Part shown: positions 21,481 through 32,159 of the stretch, piece by piece
Layout: the number at the start of each line of letters is the position of its first letter
How positions within the stretch are numbered: the first letter of the stretch is position 1
NCBI GenBank assembly: GCA_029891345.1
Contig: CM056994.1
Span: 225,052,991 to 225,116,990, forward strand
DNA from: Dryococelus australis
Taxonomy: Eukaryota > Arthropoda > Insecta > Phasmatodea > Phasmatidae
DNA length: 64,000 nucleotides
Reading direction: 5' to 3'
Program-made: the position numbers and the translations under genes
The notes under the pieces: model-generated
What the model was told of the DNA's origin: nothing
Database searches by the model: none
What the model saw: the letters and a program-made list of their open reading frames with translations, nothing else

Positions 21481-22440
21481 CAAAAACAGATATTTAAAAT
21501 AATAGCAGGGACATATTGGATATCTGATGCGAGTTTCTGGAAAGGATCGAAAATTGTTTGTCACAGACTCACTAATATACCTATAAAAGAGAGTAAAAGT
21601 AACCATTTTATTCAGTGCGATATCGATCATTCCAAGCGACCTTCATCGAGTGATACAGTCGATTCACTCGAAGTAATTGCTCGCCAACAGATACCGACAT
21701 TCGCGCGACCATATAAATGAAGGAATCTGTAAGCACATTACTCGCCACATCGATGTACTGCGGGAGATAGAAGAAGCACTCAGTCGTGTAGACCGACATC
21801 CATGGTACTGCTAAGACTACGAAGAAGCGGAAAAATGATAATGCACAAACAGATCGATACGATGTATCGGATGTGTATTTGGCGCACAAGAAAAAGGTAC
21901 AGAAGACAGCCCTCAAAACCAATGCTCTCGCTAGTCGGTATCTACGATCGTACACATCTTATAACTATGATACAACATGCGGCATATACAGGCCTAATGA
22001 GAAATGGTTCCTCGGAGGTTATGAAACAGAGATTCTACCAGGTACGATCATCCAAGTAGGCGATTACAAGAAGAGTGGATCTCCTGGGCTTTACGAAATT
22101 CAGTTTCACAAGGAGCCCAGGGAGTTTACCAAATCCGATGAGATGGAATACCAGACACTTGAACTCATGCTAACACTTTATCAAGATAACATTCCCGAGA
22201 CCGGTGCTTATGAGGACACAGATCATGAAAAAATAGACATTCTTGCAGACCTCTTCAGTGACTTAGTTAGTACTGAAAGGTGAGGAAGGTCTGATGAAGA
22301 TAGATGATAAGTACATCGACTATGTGTTTTGGGACGATTCGAACGAACCTGTCGATAGACTAGGACCACTGGTAGCTTTGCAAATCAACGTGATTTTATC
22401 CAACATCGAAGAACTGAAGGAAGGAGGTTACATGCAATGA
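21480..22440 (+). pseudogene. Conserved Polinton virion protein of unknown function (GTPGL/WDD family), broken (element B)
   Basis: A helical N-terminal part is visible in several frames (DVLREIEEALSRVDRHPWYC near 21,750). From about 21,880 the reading is well kept: TNALASRYLRSYTSYNYDTT, CGIYRPNEKWFLGGYETEIL, GSPGLYEIQFHKEPREFTKS and DILADLFSDLVST. A frameshift at about 22,280 leads to MKIDDKYIDYVFWDDSNEPV and NIEELKEGG, the terminal WDD block, ending at 22,438-22,440. The stop overlaps the integrase start by ATGA. The element-A homologue carries the same blocks in order but joined to PLA2. Confidence 0.7.
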
Positions 22441-23390
22441 GTCTGTTGGGAATCGCTCATGAACTGCATGCCCCCACCAGGCGCAATCAATTGTCGCAAG
22501 GTAATGATTTGCTGGATAAATTACACCTTTCAAGCAGAATTTGTTGAGATTTTACTGTATGCTGGGGTCAACAAGGGCTAGAAATAAATGTTAACAGTCA
22601 TAGATGCCTATAACAAATTCATCTTGGCCAGGCCAGTCAAGTCGAAGAATGAACACAATGTCACAGGCCATGGTGGATGTATTGCATGTAGGAGGCATTC
22701 CAACTAATTTGCAAACTAACCAGAGTAAAGAATCCTATAACGCACAGTTCAAGGCCCTGATGAAGAAATATAAAATAAATCAATATTCCAAGTACAGCAA
22801 TCTCAAAGCATCTATCATCGAGAGGTTCAACAGACTCTGAAGAGCAAGATGTGGTATCTTGTCGCTGCTAATGGTAGCTACAAGTAGCACAAGCTATTGT
22901 TGCAGCTTGTTTGCGACTATACTTCCACCGTTCGTTCTACCAATCGCTTGGAGTCCGTGTAATCCAACTAGTAGAGATGGGACCTACACAAGACTAAAGC
23001 CAAGATGGACGACCTGGTGTGCATATCCAAACAAAGTTACTTTCTAGAAAGGGTTTTCAGCGAATTGGAGTCCGAACTGTATTGTGTGCGACGTATAAGT
23101 AACAATGCTCCAAGGACCTACTATCCGTGGTGGTTTCTACGTCAAGGAGACCCAGGCGACGAAGTTTCCAGACGTGTATTTGTTGGAGAAGGTGCAGAAA
23201 TGGCATAACAAAAGGTGTGCGTCTTGTTGTGGGGTTTCCATGCCCACTACAAATCCTGGATTGCTGAAGCGGACATCGAGCGATGAACTTGCCATTGAAG
23301 AGGAAGATGTATATATGAAAAATATGAAGACTTTTATTCAAGGGCTTATGTATTTCCTCACGTCATTGTATATAGATTTTACAGAATAAA
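22437..23390 (+). pseudogene. Polinton integrase with chromodomain, broken (element B)
   Basis: The start ATG at 22,437 opens SLLGIAHELHAPTRRNQLSQ, the typical N-terminus. The catalytic core is spread over frames. The first Asp position reads QAEFVEI (Asp to Glu); the second reads QTNQSKESYNAQF where the family has an Asp-x-Gly motif (Asp to Asn); the third is kept in IIERFNRL. TVIDAYNKFILARPVKSKNE and KYKINQYSKYSNLKASIIER are well preserved. After further shifts the SH3-like tail leads to GGFYVKETQATKFPDVYLLE and, one frame away, WGFHAHYKSWIAEADIER, a complete chromodomain end with its aromatic residues. Ends about 23,390. Confidence 0.85.
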
Positions 23391-23639
23391 ATTTGTTTTA
23401 CAAATGTGTTATATTTTATTAATTTTTTTAAAAGATCAACATAAATTTTTTAAAATAAAATAACGTATTAGTAAAATTGGAGATACTCCAAGTTTGGGGA
23501 ACTCTCATCGCCAAAAGGTTTGGAAATGAACGATATTGGACTAAGCAATGAAAAATCTTATGTATTAAAAAAAATGTGAATGTAAAATTAAATAGTAAAA
23601 CGCTGAGAAAACCCACCAAACACAGACCAAAATCCAGAA

Positions 23640-23725
23640 CGACCTCGCCGGGAATCATACCTTGTACGCAGTGGAGGGAAGCCTGGCCGCTGCGTTACTA
23701 CCCCCACCAAGGGCTACACCGAAAT
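23640..23725 (-). mobile_element. tRNA-derived SINE head, degenerate
   Basis: On the minus strand an A box-like TAACGCAGCGG and a B box-like GGTATGATTCCC are spaced about as in tRNA-derived SINEs, followed by CGGCGAGGTCG. The B box deviates from consensus, so this is a moderate call. Confidence 0.4.
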
Positions 23726-24718
23726 GAGTTAAATGTATTATTTAAAAAATGAAAGGTGCATGTGGTAAAGTCTCGCTACCATGGAAAAATATCGGTTAAT
23801 GGAATATTATTCAAATAATGTACTCAGATTTCATCAAAATTATTTTTACGGTATTCTGTTTCTGTAATATGCAGCTCCTGTTAGCTCGCACATGGGCTAC
23901 AGTAGTGCTCTTTGTCCCATTTACGATTATTATCAAATGAAGAAGCTATCTATAGAGTTTTCCTACTACCGTACTGTATTTATGAAATATATTTTTAGAG
24001 TAGAGCAAAAATAGTACGTTCGCAAAAATTATTTTATTGTATTCCGCACACAAACTATATAAGACTTTGTTTTGCAGTACCTAACACAAACATTACGTGT
24101 ACAGTGATGTGGTGAAATAATTGAAAAACACTAATGTTTCCTACGAGATAGCTTATATGTGCCGAAATACGAAACATATTTTAAAAATAATACTACAAAC
24201 TACATTTACTTCATTAAACAATTTCTCATTTTATAAGGAGTTTATGTTATGGGATTTTAAATTTGTATTTGGCTTGCTTGAAATGAAATAAGTAGGCCTA
24301 ATGTATAAATTTCAAACACAATTTCTCTTCCTGTTAAAGTATTTCGTTACTGCGAAACTACTGACGGATTCTTAAGTTGCTCAACGAATAACGATAACCC
24401 GTATTGTTGGTGAACACTAGAATTAAATTTTGAGTAGGTTTGATAGTAACCAGTTGAATATAAATTAATTTAATATTTTGGGTATTTAATATCACATTAA
24501 TAAACATTTTCTTGTGTATCTGAGAACAGCAAATGCATCGCAGGTACTGTGTGATACATTGGTGTCTGTACACTAATACACGATCTGGCTGAGGGAGAGG
24601 GAAAACTGTAATATTACAAAAAACGAATGTGGTCACGAATTTTTTTTTCGCTGCTGGCTACTCATTTGCAATCTAGCGGTCGGCGAATATTGTACGCCTC
24701 TCTTAAAATAAATTTTTC

Positions 24719-24755
24719 TGTGTGCGCATGCACGCGCGCGCTGTGTGTGTGTGTA
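24719..24755. repeat. Alternating purine-pyrimidine tract (CG/TG-rich)
   Basis: GTGTGCGCATGCACGCGCGC and the following TGTGTGTGTGTGT form a near-continuous alternating purine-pyrimidine run, which is a Z-DNA-prone simple repeat. Confidence 0.8.
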
Positions 24756-26526
24756 CAATGTCGAACCCACATTACTGTGCGTACCTGTGCGTACAGAGCC
24801 GTGAGCTTTGACACATGTGTGCACGCGTGTGTGTTATAAGCTTTCGTTTCCTTCAGCACGTGCATAACCTAAATTGAATTTGTTTTGTGGGGAAAGATAC
24901 GCACCTGTGGGAACAGTTATTGGCCTGTAATAAACTTAATTTGCACCAGCAAACATTTACGACGGCCGAGGCGCGGCGTAGCCATCAATGCAGACCTTGA
25001 GCGTGGCGAATCGTACTCCACCCCTCGCCCCCTCGGACCATTCAGTAGCCGCTGCGTGCAGGTGTCTGGTGTAATCTGTGAGACTTAATACATGCTACTG
25101 GAATGCCTTACGCTATGGTTTGTCTACAACTGTCATGGTGTTACCATATCGCGTTATAGCATGGAATTTAATACCTGTAGTTTAACTACCTCGTGTCTGT
25201 ACGTGACGTGGGGTGGCGTTTAATTTTCACTGTCTTATAGTATGTTTTTTACACCGGCCAATCAGAATGCAAGATGTTAATTATACCATGGAATACAAAA
25301 ACAAAAGTCATAGGCAAAATTATAAAAAATTGAAAAAAATAAAAATTAATGCTCGCCATAAGTGTAAATAATTTTTCCCGCCTACAAGGTATTTTTTTTT
25401 TTCTGTTTATAGAATCGCCTTTTCTGTCTACGAGATATATGTTTCAAACAGAGACATTGCTGTACGATAGCAACCCCATATACAAAAGCAACATATTCAG
25501 CATGTTGAGATACGTGAACAAATGAGCCAATTTCACTTCATTTTCATGACGCATCTCTGTAAACAAGTGTAGAGATTATGCGTCCTAGGAAAATTCACTA
25601 GCCAAAATTTTTTTAAGAAATCAGTGTAGTCACCACGCAAAAATCAAAACTCCCTAGCGTCCGAAAGTTATTTTCTTTTGGCGTTATCTACTGATTGGGC
25701 AGCTAAGTTTCAATTTCTAGTTACCCCGATTGTAGACAGTAGATTTGTCTTACACTGTGTTTTATGCCATTTGAACTGTGTTATTGTATATCATTTTTTG
25801 ATTGTAGATGACCCTTAAGGATGGTCGACGTCATATCAGATAGGCTTTTTGCAGTTCTATAATGACGTTTTAGCTAAAATAAAGGTGTATTACTTTAAAA
25901 CACTAATCGATTTTTTTTTTTAGATTTATTGCATATTACCATTCGCGAATTTTAATCTACCGAGAAAAGTAAATTCCTATAGCTCATTAATAAGTTAACA
26001 GTTTCAATCGACTTCTGTCTCCTTCGGCATACGCGTGTATGTGTATATGCAAATTTCTTTTATTTTTTTAGAGAAACATGCAACATTTCAATATGTATGT
26101 GATGCATGACGTCCAAGGCCGCACAATAGCTGACGTGCGATCAATGTCAGTTTTCGTGCTCTTGGCTTGGGGGTCGTCAACACTCCCTCCTTCCTTTCCC
26201 CGCAGTGGGGTCATCATGACGCCTTCAATCTTCGTCTGTTATGACATCATCGAATAACTCTCCTTTGGATTGAATTTTCGATTTAGGTTCAACTTCACTG
26301 TTGGTGAATAATGAAAATTTCTTATCAAATGTAAACATTGTGCTCGTCAAGAATAAGAAATCAATGTAAGCCGGCGTTGGAAGAATATATGACATTAAAT
26401 GTTCATTTAATAATTTATTTGCGTATATGTTCCTGATTTAATTACAAATTTGCTAAGCGAAAATTTAATCACATCCATTGGAGGGACGTTTTGTTCGCAA
26501 AAAATAGAGTTGAAATTTTTTAATAT

Positions 26527-27885
26527 GGTCTAACTATTCTTAAAGAATCAAAAACAGAAAATTGGCTTTTTAAAATCAAATCCAAAGATGAGTCCTATCT
26601 TGCGATAAGGTATAATAAGGCTCTCATATGGCACACGAAAATTGGTCACCTAGGGAAAGATAATTTAATAAAATAAAATAAAATGACTTATCTAATGGAA
26701 TAAATATGAGGAAAATGGATCTAAATGTTTAAATGGAACATGGGATATATGTGTAAAAGCGGTATTGACAAGAACACCTTCCAATAACAATCACACTAGG
26801 GCTACGCGACCAAAAGATCTCATCCATGATGATGCTTGTTGGGTTGACAGGGAAACGCGTGATAGAAAAATATATATATATTCCGACTTTTTGGACGATC
26901 CTACTCATTTATCAATTTTTTTTTTAGAAGGAAAGTTTAAAGTTCCAGAAATATTAACATAATTTGTTGAAAATGTAGAAGCTAAGTGGTCAACTAGAAT
27001 TAAAAAAATCAGGTGCGGTAATGGATGTGAATATGTTCACAATATTTTCAAGAACTGATGTCAGAAGAAGAGAATTACTTTAAATTTAACAATTCTAAGA
27101 ATTCCAGAATTGAATGGACGGACCATGAGAAATAACCGCACACTTATTGAGAAAACCAGAACACTAGTTTTTTTATAGCGGAATCGGGAAAGAATTTTGG
27201 GGAGAAGCTTCATTAACTGTTACCATTTTATTGAACAGAAGCGAGAAAAGATAAAGTAATTATATCCAGAGACGTAAAATTTATTGGATATCCTTTTGAA
27301 CATTCTGCAGTTTAAATGAATAATAAAGACACCACTGTGCACGAAGAAGATAAAATTAGACATAATGAATTTCGAGAAAACACACTGGATTATGTAGATG
27401 TAACTGCACCAGAAGACAGAAATAAAGTACCAGAAGTATGTATAGGAAAAGGAAGAAAGAATAAAACCATGCCTAGTTATCTTGTGTACTACGTTATGCT
27501 TTCTTATAAGGTAACTGAGGTTGGGACAGAAAAATAATACAGGAAATCTGCTATACAAGAAGGAAAATATTCCGAGAAGAAAAATAACGTATGGATCATG
27601 GCAGATTACGAAGATGGCGACCCAAAGTTTGAAGAAAAGGGTAGCATGCTTTCGAAAGATTCTGATGAGGAACAAGAAACTGTAACCAAGAACAAGGGAA
27701 ATTTAAAAGACAATGAAGATCATGGTCACTATGACTTAAAGATTCAAGGCAGGAGCAAAGAAGAAAGCGAAGACCAAAGGAAAAAATTACGAACCTAGTG
27801 ATGATGACAGGTATATCCAACTAGATAGTTATAAATTGTATGATGAAGCAGCTGTTAACCCTGTTAAGAAATGCAAAAAGAAATA
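26527..27885 (+). pseudogene. Copia (Ty1)-type retrotransposon pol fragment: integrase and linker
   Basis: A pre-integrase segment reads WHTKIGHLGKDNLIK (26,640-26,680). After a shift comes the integrase core: TRATRPKDLIHDDACWVDRE with the first Asp, FLDDPTH, EAKWSTRIKKIRC then GNGCEY, where the usual Asp-Asn-Gly-x-Glu-Tyr reads Gly-Asn-Gly, so the second Asp is lost. NGRTMRNNRTLIEKTR follows, with the catalytic Glu replaced. ISRDVKFIGYPF (about 27,265-27,300) is the end of the integrase region, and MPSYLVYYVMLSYKVTEV (27,470-27,525) belongs to the linker before reverse transcriptase. The acidic frame 27,598-27,798 is unassigned. Reverse transcriptase and LTRs were not recognised. A dead, truncated copy. 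Confidence 0.75.
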
Positions 27886-27944
27886 AAAGCAAAAAAAAAA
27901 AAAAATGAATGGGAAATACTAACGAAACCATTGAATCGTTGCAA

Positions 27945-27990
27945 GTAATCCAAAGTAGTTAAGTAATCCAAAGTAGTTAAGTAATCCAAA
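27945..27990. repeat. Short tandem repeat, 18-bp unit
   Basis: GTAATCCAAAGTAGTTAA occurs twice head to tail and a third time in part. Confidence 0.9.
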
Positions 27991-28438
27991 AAAGGTTATT
28001 GCAAATTAATGTAATTGAAAGTTTAGATAAAATATTTATTGAAAAATTTAAGGAAAAGTGTTGAATGTAATTTTTGCAGTCTTCAGATGTTAGGCATGTC
28101 TCTTTGTAAGAATGGTTGATTTATTATGTTATGAGCATTCTAAAAAGTAATAAGACTTTAATCATTAGGTGGTTAAAATAAAAATATTAAGAAACGTATT
28201 TAGAATGCTATGATTCCACTTAATGTTGAAAACAATCGCACATAAATATTAATTAAATAAATTTAACACCGATCACTTTAAATACATTCAGTGTATCGTA
28301 ATCGGACGTTTTCGAGTCGATTGAATTCCTGTTGTGAATTCAAAGATAGCAGCACTTTCACAAGACGTTCTCGTTCAACTATAGTCCTCGAGTTTCCTGT
28401 CCTCTTTATCTATATCGTCGTTGCTTTCCGTCATAAAT

Positions 28439-30326
28439 GTTGCAACTAGTGATGGGAAATATAGTTCACTAGAATGAACTAGGTCGTTCGGAACTAGTCA
28501 CATGTGAGAACAGTTCATTGGGAACCGTCCTTTTGCACTATATAGGTCACGGTCGAATGATCACGTGTGCTGTCGAATTGCAGAGCGTAAGTGTAGGTCG
28601 GTCCGAGAACTATATAGGTCTTTCTCTGTTTCCTCTTTCACAGAACCATTTCCTCTCCCCAAAAGAATTCAAGCAAGTGTGAAACGGAAAGAGAAGCAAA
28701 TAAAGGTATTAACCTCATCTGTTTGTCACCCGTGCCAACCACGTTTCATTCGTCGAATGCCAGGAGGGGAGGGTTAGTGTTCAAAGGAACAGGACAAAGA
28801 AATAAGAAAAAATATTGATCGCAATAACTTGCAAACGTGGGAGGAGTGTGGAGGGGGAGTTCACTTTGAGAATATAATACATGCGCATTCTAGTGAAAAT
28901 ATGAAACTTTTTTTTTGCAAAGCTGGACAAAAGCTTACAGAAAGAAGAAATCGCCTGTCATCTTCAAAAATACCCGAACTTTTGTTTCTGCATAGCAACA
29001 TGAAATAATGTTCTTGTTTGCGAAAGTCTTGTTTTCCGGATGTTAATCACTACCACTCTCAATTTTACAGTATTTTACTAAAGAAATAGTCTTTGTATCT
29101 TTCTTCATAGCTGACATAAGTGATGTTTGTAAATTAATTGCTAAAGAATTAGTGTATTATTGTTTATAGACGAAATTACTTCTTTTTTATATAGAAGTAA
29201 GATAAATGAATAGTGAAAATATCTTTATACTGTGTTTATCCACGCCTGTTTTGAGTAATATAACACCAAATTACTTTTGACACTGATAGCAATGACAACA
29301 ACAATATCATAATAGGCTGTGTTGCGAGAGAGAACCAGGTGTACAGTTGATTTTTCTAAGCCAGGCGTGTGAAAACTCAACAAAAATGGTTCCGACAAAC
29401 TGTATTTATTCGTACCAGTATTAGAAACATTTTAACATAACTTTAATTACAAAAAGAACTTATTTTGATATGATGTAAATAATGTCAACAAGCTATATCC
29501 GAAGTATTGAGTGAATATACTAGAAAAAAAGCAGTTTTTCACTCCTTTACTGCGAGTGTGTAAAACTTGACATTACATTAATGAGCGTTTATCTATTGTT
29601 AACATTCATAGCTATACTCGTATTAGTGCGGCTATCAGATGTATTTTCTTACATATACGGGAATTTCCGTATGTCTGGCAACATCGTATTTATAGTACGA
29701 GTGAGTGGGTTTTACGACACCCTAACAGCAAGGTCTTTGGTGCCGATGAGGATGAAGCGAAATGAATGGACGACGCAAGCATCCCTACCCTTATTGGGTT
29801 TCAAACCCGGAACCCCTCGCACCGCAGACCGGTGTGCAACCGATTACGCAATTGGGGTCGGCACGAGAAAGTAAGAAAGAACGAAAGATCGCTGCATGAC
29901 CATAGGTCTGTCAACTATCTCGCGCTGTGTTTCCTGCAGTTCCCGACCGATTTGCGACTCATATGTCACTATTGAATGCGGTAGGTCTGAGATCCCTACA
30001 GTTCAAGGCAGTGCTGAACGAGCTAAAACAAAGATACCGATAGGATAGATAGAGGCAGATAGATAATAAGTATGAACGTGGCGATGTGGCCTTTCACGGT
30101 GGGAGGGATAACCAGAGGGGGGAAAGCTGCAGGGAGCGACGAACTACGGATTATCTGAGCATGCGCAGTGGCGCACCTGGCGTAGTTACTGGTACCGAGA
30201 GAATGACTGACCGATATCACAAGAGACTAGTTCTTTTTTGTCGTAGTGAACTATGGACCTAGTTCTTTTTCAAGACCAGTTCAAAATGAACTGGTAGTTC
30301 GTGAACTACCCATCACTAGTTGCAAC
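28439..30326. mobile_element. Non-autonomous hAT-superfamily DNA transposon with 8-bp target duplications
   Basis: The sequence GTTGCAAC occurs exactly at both ends (28,439-28,446 and 30,319-30,326). Immediately inside lie TAGTGATGGG (28,447) and its reverse complement CCCATCACTA (ending 30,318), the classic hAT terminal signature. Subterminal regions are packed with AGTTCA/TGAACT and GAACTAG motifs in both directions, including small hairpins near 30,272-30,308, which resemble transposase-binding sites. The 1,872-bp interior has no transposase reading. It carries a nested SINE at about 29,700-29,880. I infer a deletion derivative mobilised in trans. Confidence 0.9.
29690..29880 (-). mobile_element. 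tRNA-derived SINE nested in the hAT element
   Basis: On the minus strand an A box-like TGCGTAATCGGTTG (29,837-29,850) and a B box-like GGGTTTGAAACC (29,796-29,808) are followed by a body that includes GGTGTCGTAAAACCCACTC, a stretch seen downstream of tRNA heads in several arthropod SINEs. It interrupts the hAT interior, so it is younger than that insertion. Confidence 0.5.
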
Positions 30327-31782
30327 AACTACAACAGTTGGCGTAACAAGTAGTATCTATGCGCCTATCAAATGACAATGCAATTAAAATTGTCAAAAGC
30401 AAAATAAAATAAATCAGCCCGTTCTCACTCTGTGTGAAACAAAAAGAAAACAAAATCAAATCACACTTTTTAAACAACCGTTTGTAAGACGTTAATCATT
30501 TGCATATAATTCGTAATTTATTGTCAGCGTTACCATAGACACTCATTAAATAAGGAAGCAAATGTAAACAATAGCCTTGTATTCTGTTTTCAGTTAGCAA
30601 CAGTTCAACTTCAGTTCCAGTAACAGAATATTTTGTTTGGGTACTGGAGCATAGTGATTGTTGCAGTAACACTTCAATAGGCTATTTCATAAATGTTTTG
30701 TGTTAAAGTAACTGTCCTCTTAGTTGTATAAAATGAATGATTTGCTACTAGAGCTACATTTATAATTACAGAAATAATTACTATCAGGAATAGTTGTTGG
30801 CAATGGTAATTAAGTTTAACAGTTTCTTATTTAGTACCGAAAACCTACCCAGTTATTGTGCTCCTCAGCGTATTTATGCCAGTGTTTACGTTACCATAAT
30901 TACACCTTTGGGGACAGTTTTCTTTAAAAGTCAATTTACATGTGTTCTAAAAACAGCGAAGGAGATATAATAAAGGATTTAGGTCAAAATTTGCATGATT
31001 GTGCAAAAAAAGTTTATCAAACCTAACCTGACCTAGCATAACCAAACATAACCTAACCTAAGTCTATCAACTCTTAAGGTAGAGCAAGTTAAGTTACGAG
31101 GGAAAAAGGTACAAATTAAGACAAAATAATTAAAAATTGCATAAAGTTTAATTATGCAAAAAGTACATAAGTGGCATGTTAAGGTAGAGTGACATTGTTG
31201 CAATACCCTAGAAATGCATGCTACATGTGTAATACGAGTGATTCAAACCTATAAGCATTCAACACGCCATGTGCAGACCCACCAAGGGAAATTCTGGGCC
31301 CCTGAGCAATGCGTACTGTGGGCCCCCTTTCCCAATCTAAATCAACCAATCTCAACAACATAAATAGTCATCATACATGTAAAAAATTTATAAAGTTTCG
31401 AGTGTCGAAATTATAATTTTATGTAATACGTTGTATTATAAATAAATATTTACGAGTCTGCCCCCCTCGGGGACCCGGGCCTTTGAGCATTGCACCCCCT
31501 TCCACCCTCTCTTGACGGGCCTTAATGGCACTGCATAAAATCGGTCGCAATTGTATAAATAAAATGGGTAGAATCAATGGTCCTAACGGTAGATCTGTTG
31601 GTTCGGAATTTAGTGGAATAGACGTGAATATTCCTAATCACAACACTCCTGTCATAAAATATCTGATGGAATGTTCACAATCTTATGTCTGTCTTTAGTT
31701 GTAGATCTAATTTTGGAATGAAAGTAAAGGAATTTATGGGTAACATCACATTTTTAGAAGTTGCACTTGTGTAACAGCCCAC
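30327..31782. other. Non-coding, repeat-like interval
   Basis: No gene. A short degenerate run of AACCTAACC-type words lies at about 31,020-31,060. Two similar GC-rich phrases (GGGCCCCTGAGCAATG near 31,297 and GGGCCTTTGAGCATTG near 31,477) suggest an internal duplication of a repeat. Otherwise nothing seen. Confidence 0.45.
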
Positions 31783-31921
31783 CTGTTTCCTTCACAGCCA
31801 CTGGTTGAAATTCTTCTTCGACGCAAGCCTCGTGTTCGCTGGTTCTTCTGTGCTGGTCGTCATGGATCTCGGTGTCCTCTACTCCACGCGGGGACGGCTG
31901 CCGCCTGCGTTCTTCTGACAT
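31783..31921 (-). CDS. Candidate first coding exon of a host gene (unidentified)
   Basis: An ATG at 31,921 on the minus strand opens 46 codons without a stop. The strongly hydrophilic N-terminus (SEERRRQPSPRGVEDTEIHD, then DQHRRTSEHEACVEEEFQPV) ends at AAACAG followed by GTGGGC, a good 5' splice site. GC content is high compared with the AT-rich surroundings. About 225 bases upstream lies TGCGCATGCGCA, an NRF1-type promoter palindrome. The opposite strand is also open (hydrophobic), but it lacks an ATG-plus-donor structure of its own. I do not recognise the protein, and the rest of the gene would lie to the left, possibly beyond recognition in this window. Confidence 0.4.
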
Positions 31922-32144
31922 CTCAGTTCAGAAGAATTTTTTCACTTCATATTTTGTATGTCGCGAGATGAAAACAGTACATCGTTTCCTCGGACACTCT
32001 CCTTGAGTAGTTTGATTGTTGTTCCCGATCATTGTTTCGAGTCCAATGAGAATACAAATCTAAGTACATGTTGAAAGTGATACTAGCGTGTCCACTACCC
32101 AGCGATGCCTGTAAGCGTCTGTGGACAGTCATGGCCGTGGGTAC

Positions 32145-32156
32145 TGCGCATGCGCA
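32145..32156. promoter_or_regulatory. NRF1/erect-wing-type palindrome
   Basis: TGCGCATGCGCA is a perfect 12-bp palindrome containing the GCGCATGCGC core bound by NRF1-family factors, which is common in housekeeping promoters. It lies upstream of the candidate first exon on the minus strand. Confidence 0.4.
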
Positions 32157-32159
32157 TGA

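Larger units (their letters stand above)
13700..23400. mobile_element. Element B: second, less AT-rich Polinton/Maverick provirus, decayed
   Basis: Left to right: major capsid, penton, protease, pX-like and PLA2-like genes on the minus strand, then fibre-like gene, conserved virion protein and chromodomain integrase on the plus strand. Protein readings differ strongly from element A and base composition is closer to balanced, so it is a distinct lineage and not a duplicate. Polymerase and ATPase genes were not found. About 2.6 kb without element genes (15,960-18,400) lies between the two halves of the protease, and another 1 kb (18,960-19,990) lies between pX and PLA2, suggesting later insertions. 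Terminal inverted repeats were not identified. Confidence 0.75.
23391..26526. other. Non-coding interval with SINE-like repeat and GT-rich tract
   Basis: No gene seen. It holds a candidate SINE (23,640-23,725), an AT-rich part to 24,600 and an alternating GC/GT tract at about 24,719-24,755. Short open frames on both strands around 24,630-24,865 are shadows of that low-complexity tract. Confidence 0.5.

Noticed and set aside
24633-24865. Cys/His/Thr-rich open frames on both strands
   Set aside because: Produced by the alternating GT/GC tract and its flanks; no finger spacing.
31020-31062. CCTAA-type words resembling the insect telomere repeat
   Set aside because: Only a few irregular copies mixed with other words, so there is no telomeric array.
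31799-31918. Plus-strand hydrophobic open frame with an acceptor-like TTTCCTTCACAG
   Set aside because: The opposite strand has an ATG, hydrophilic protein-like composition and a donor in the right place; the plus reading is probably its shadow, though this is not certain.
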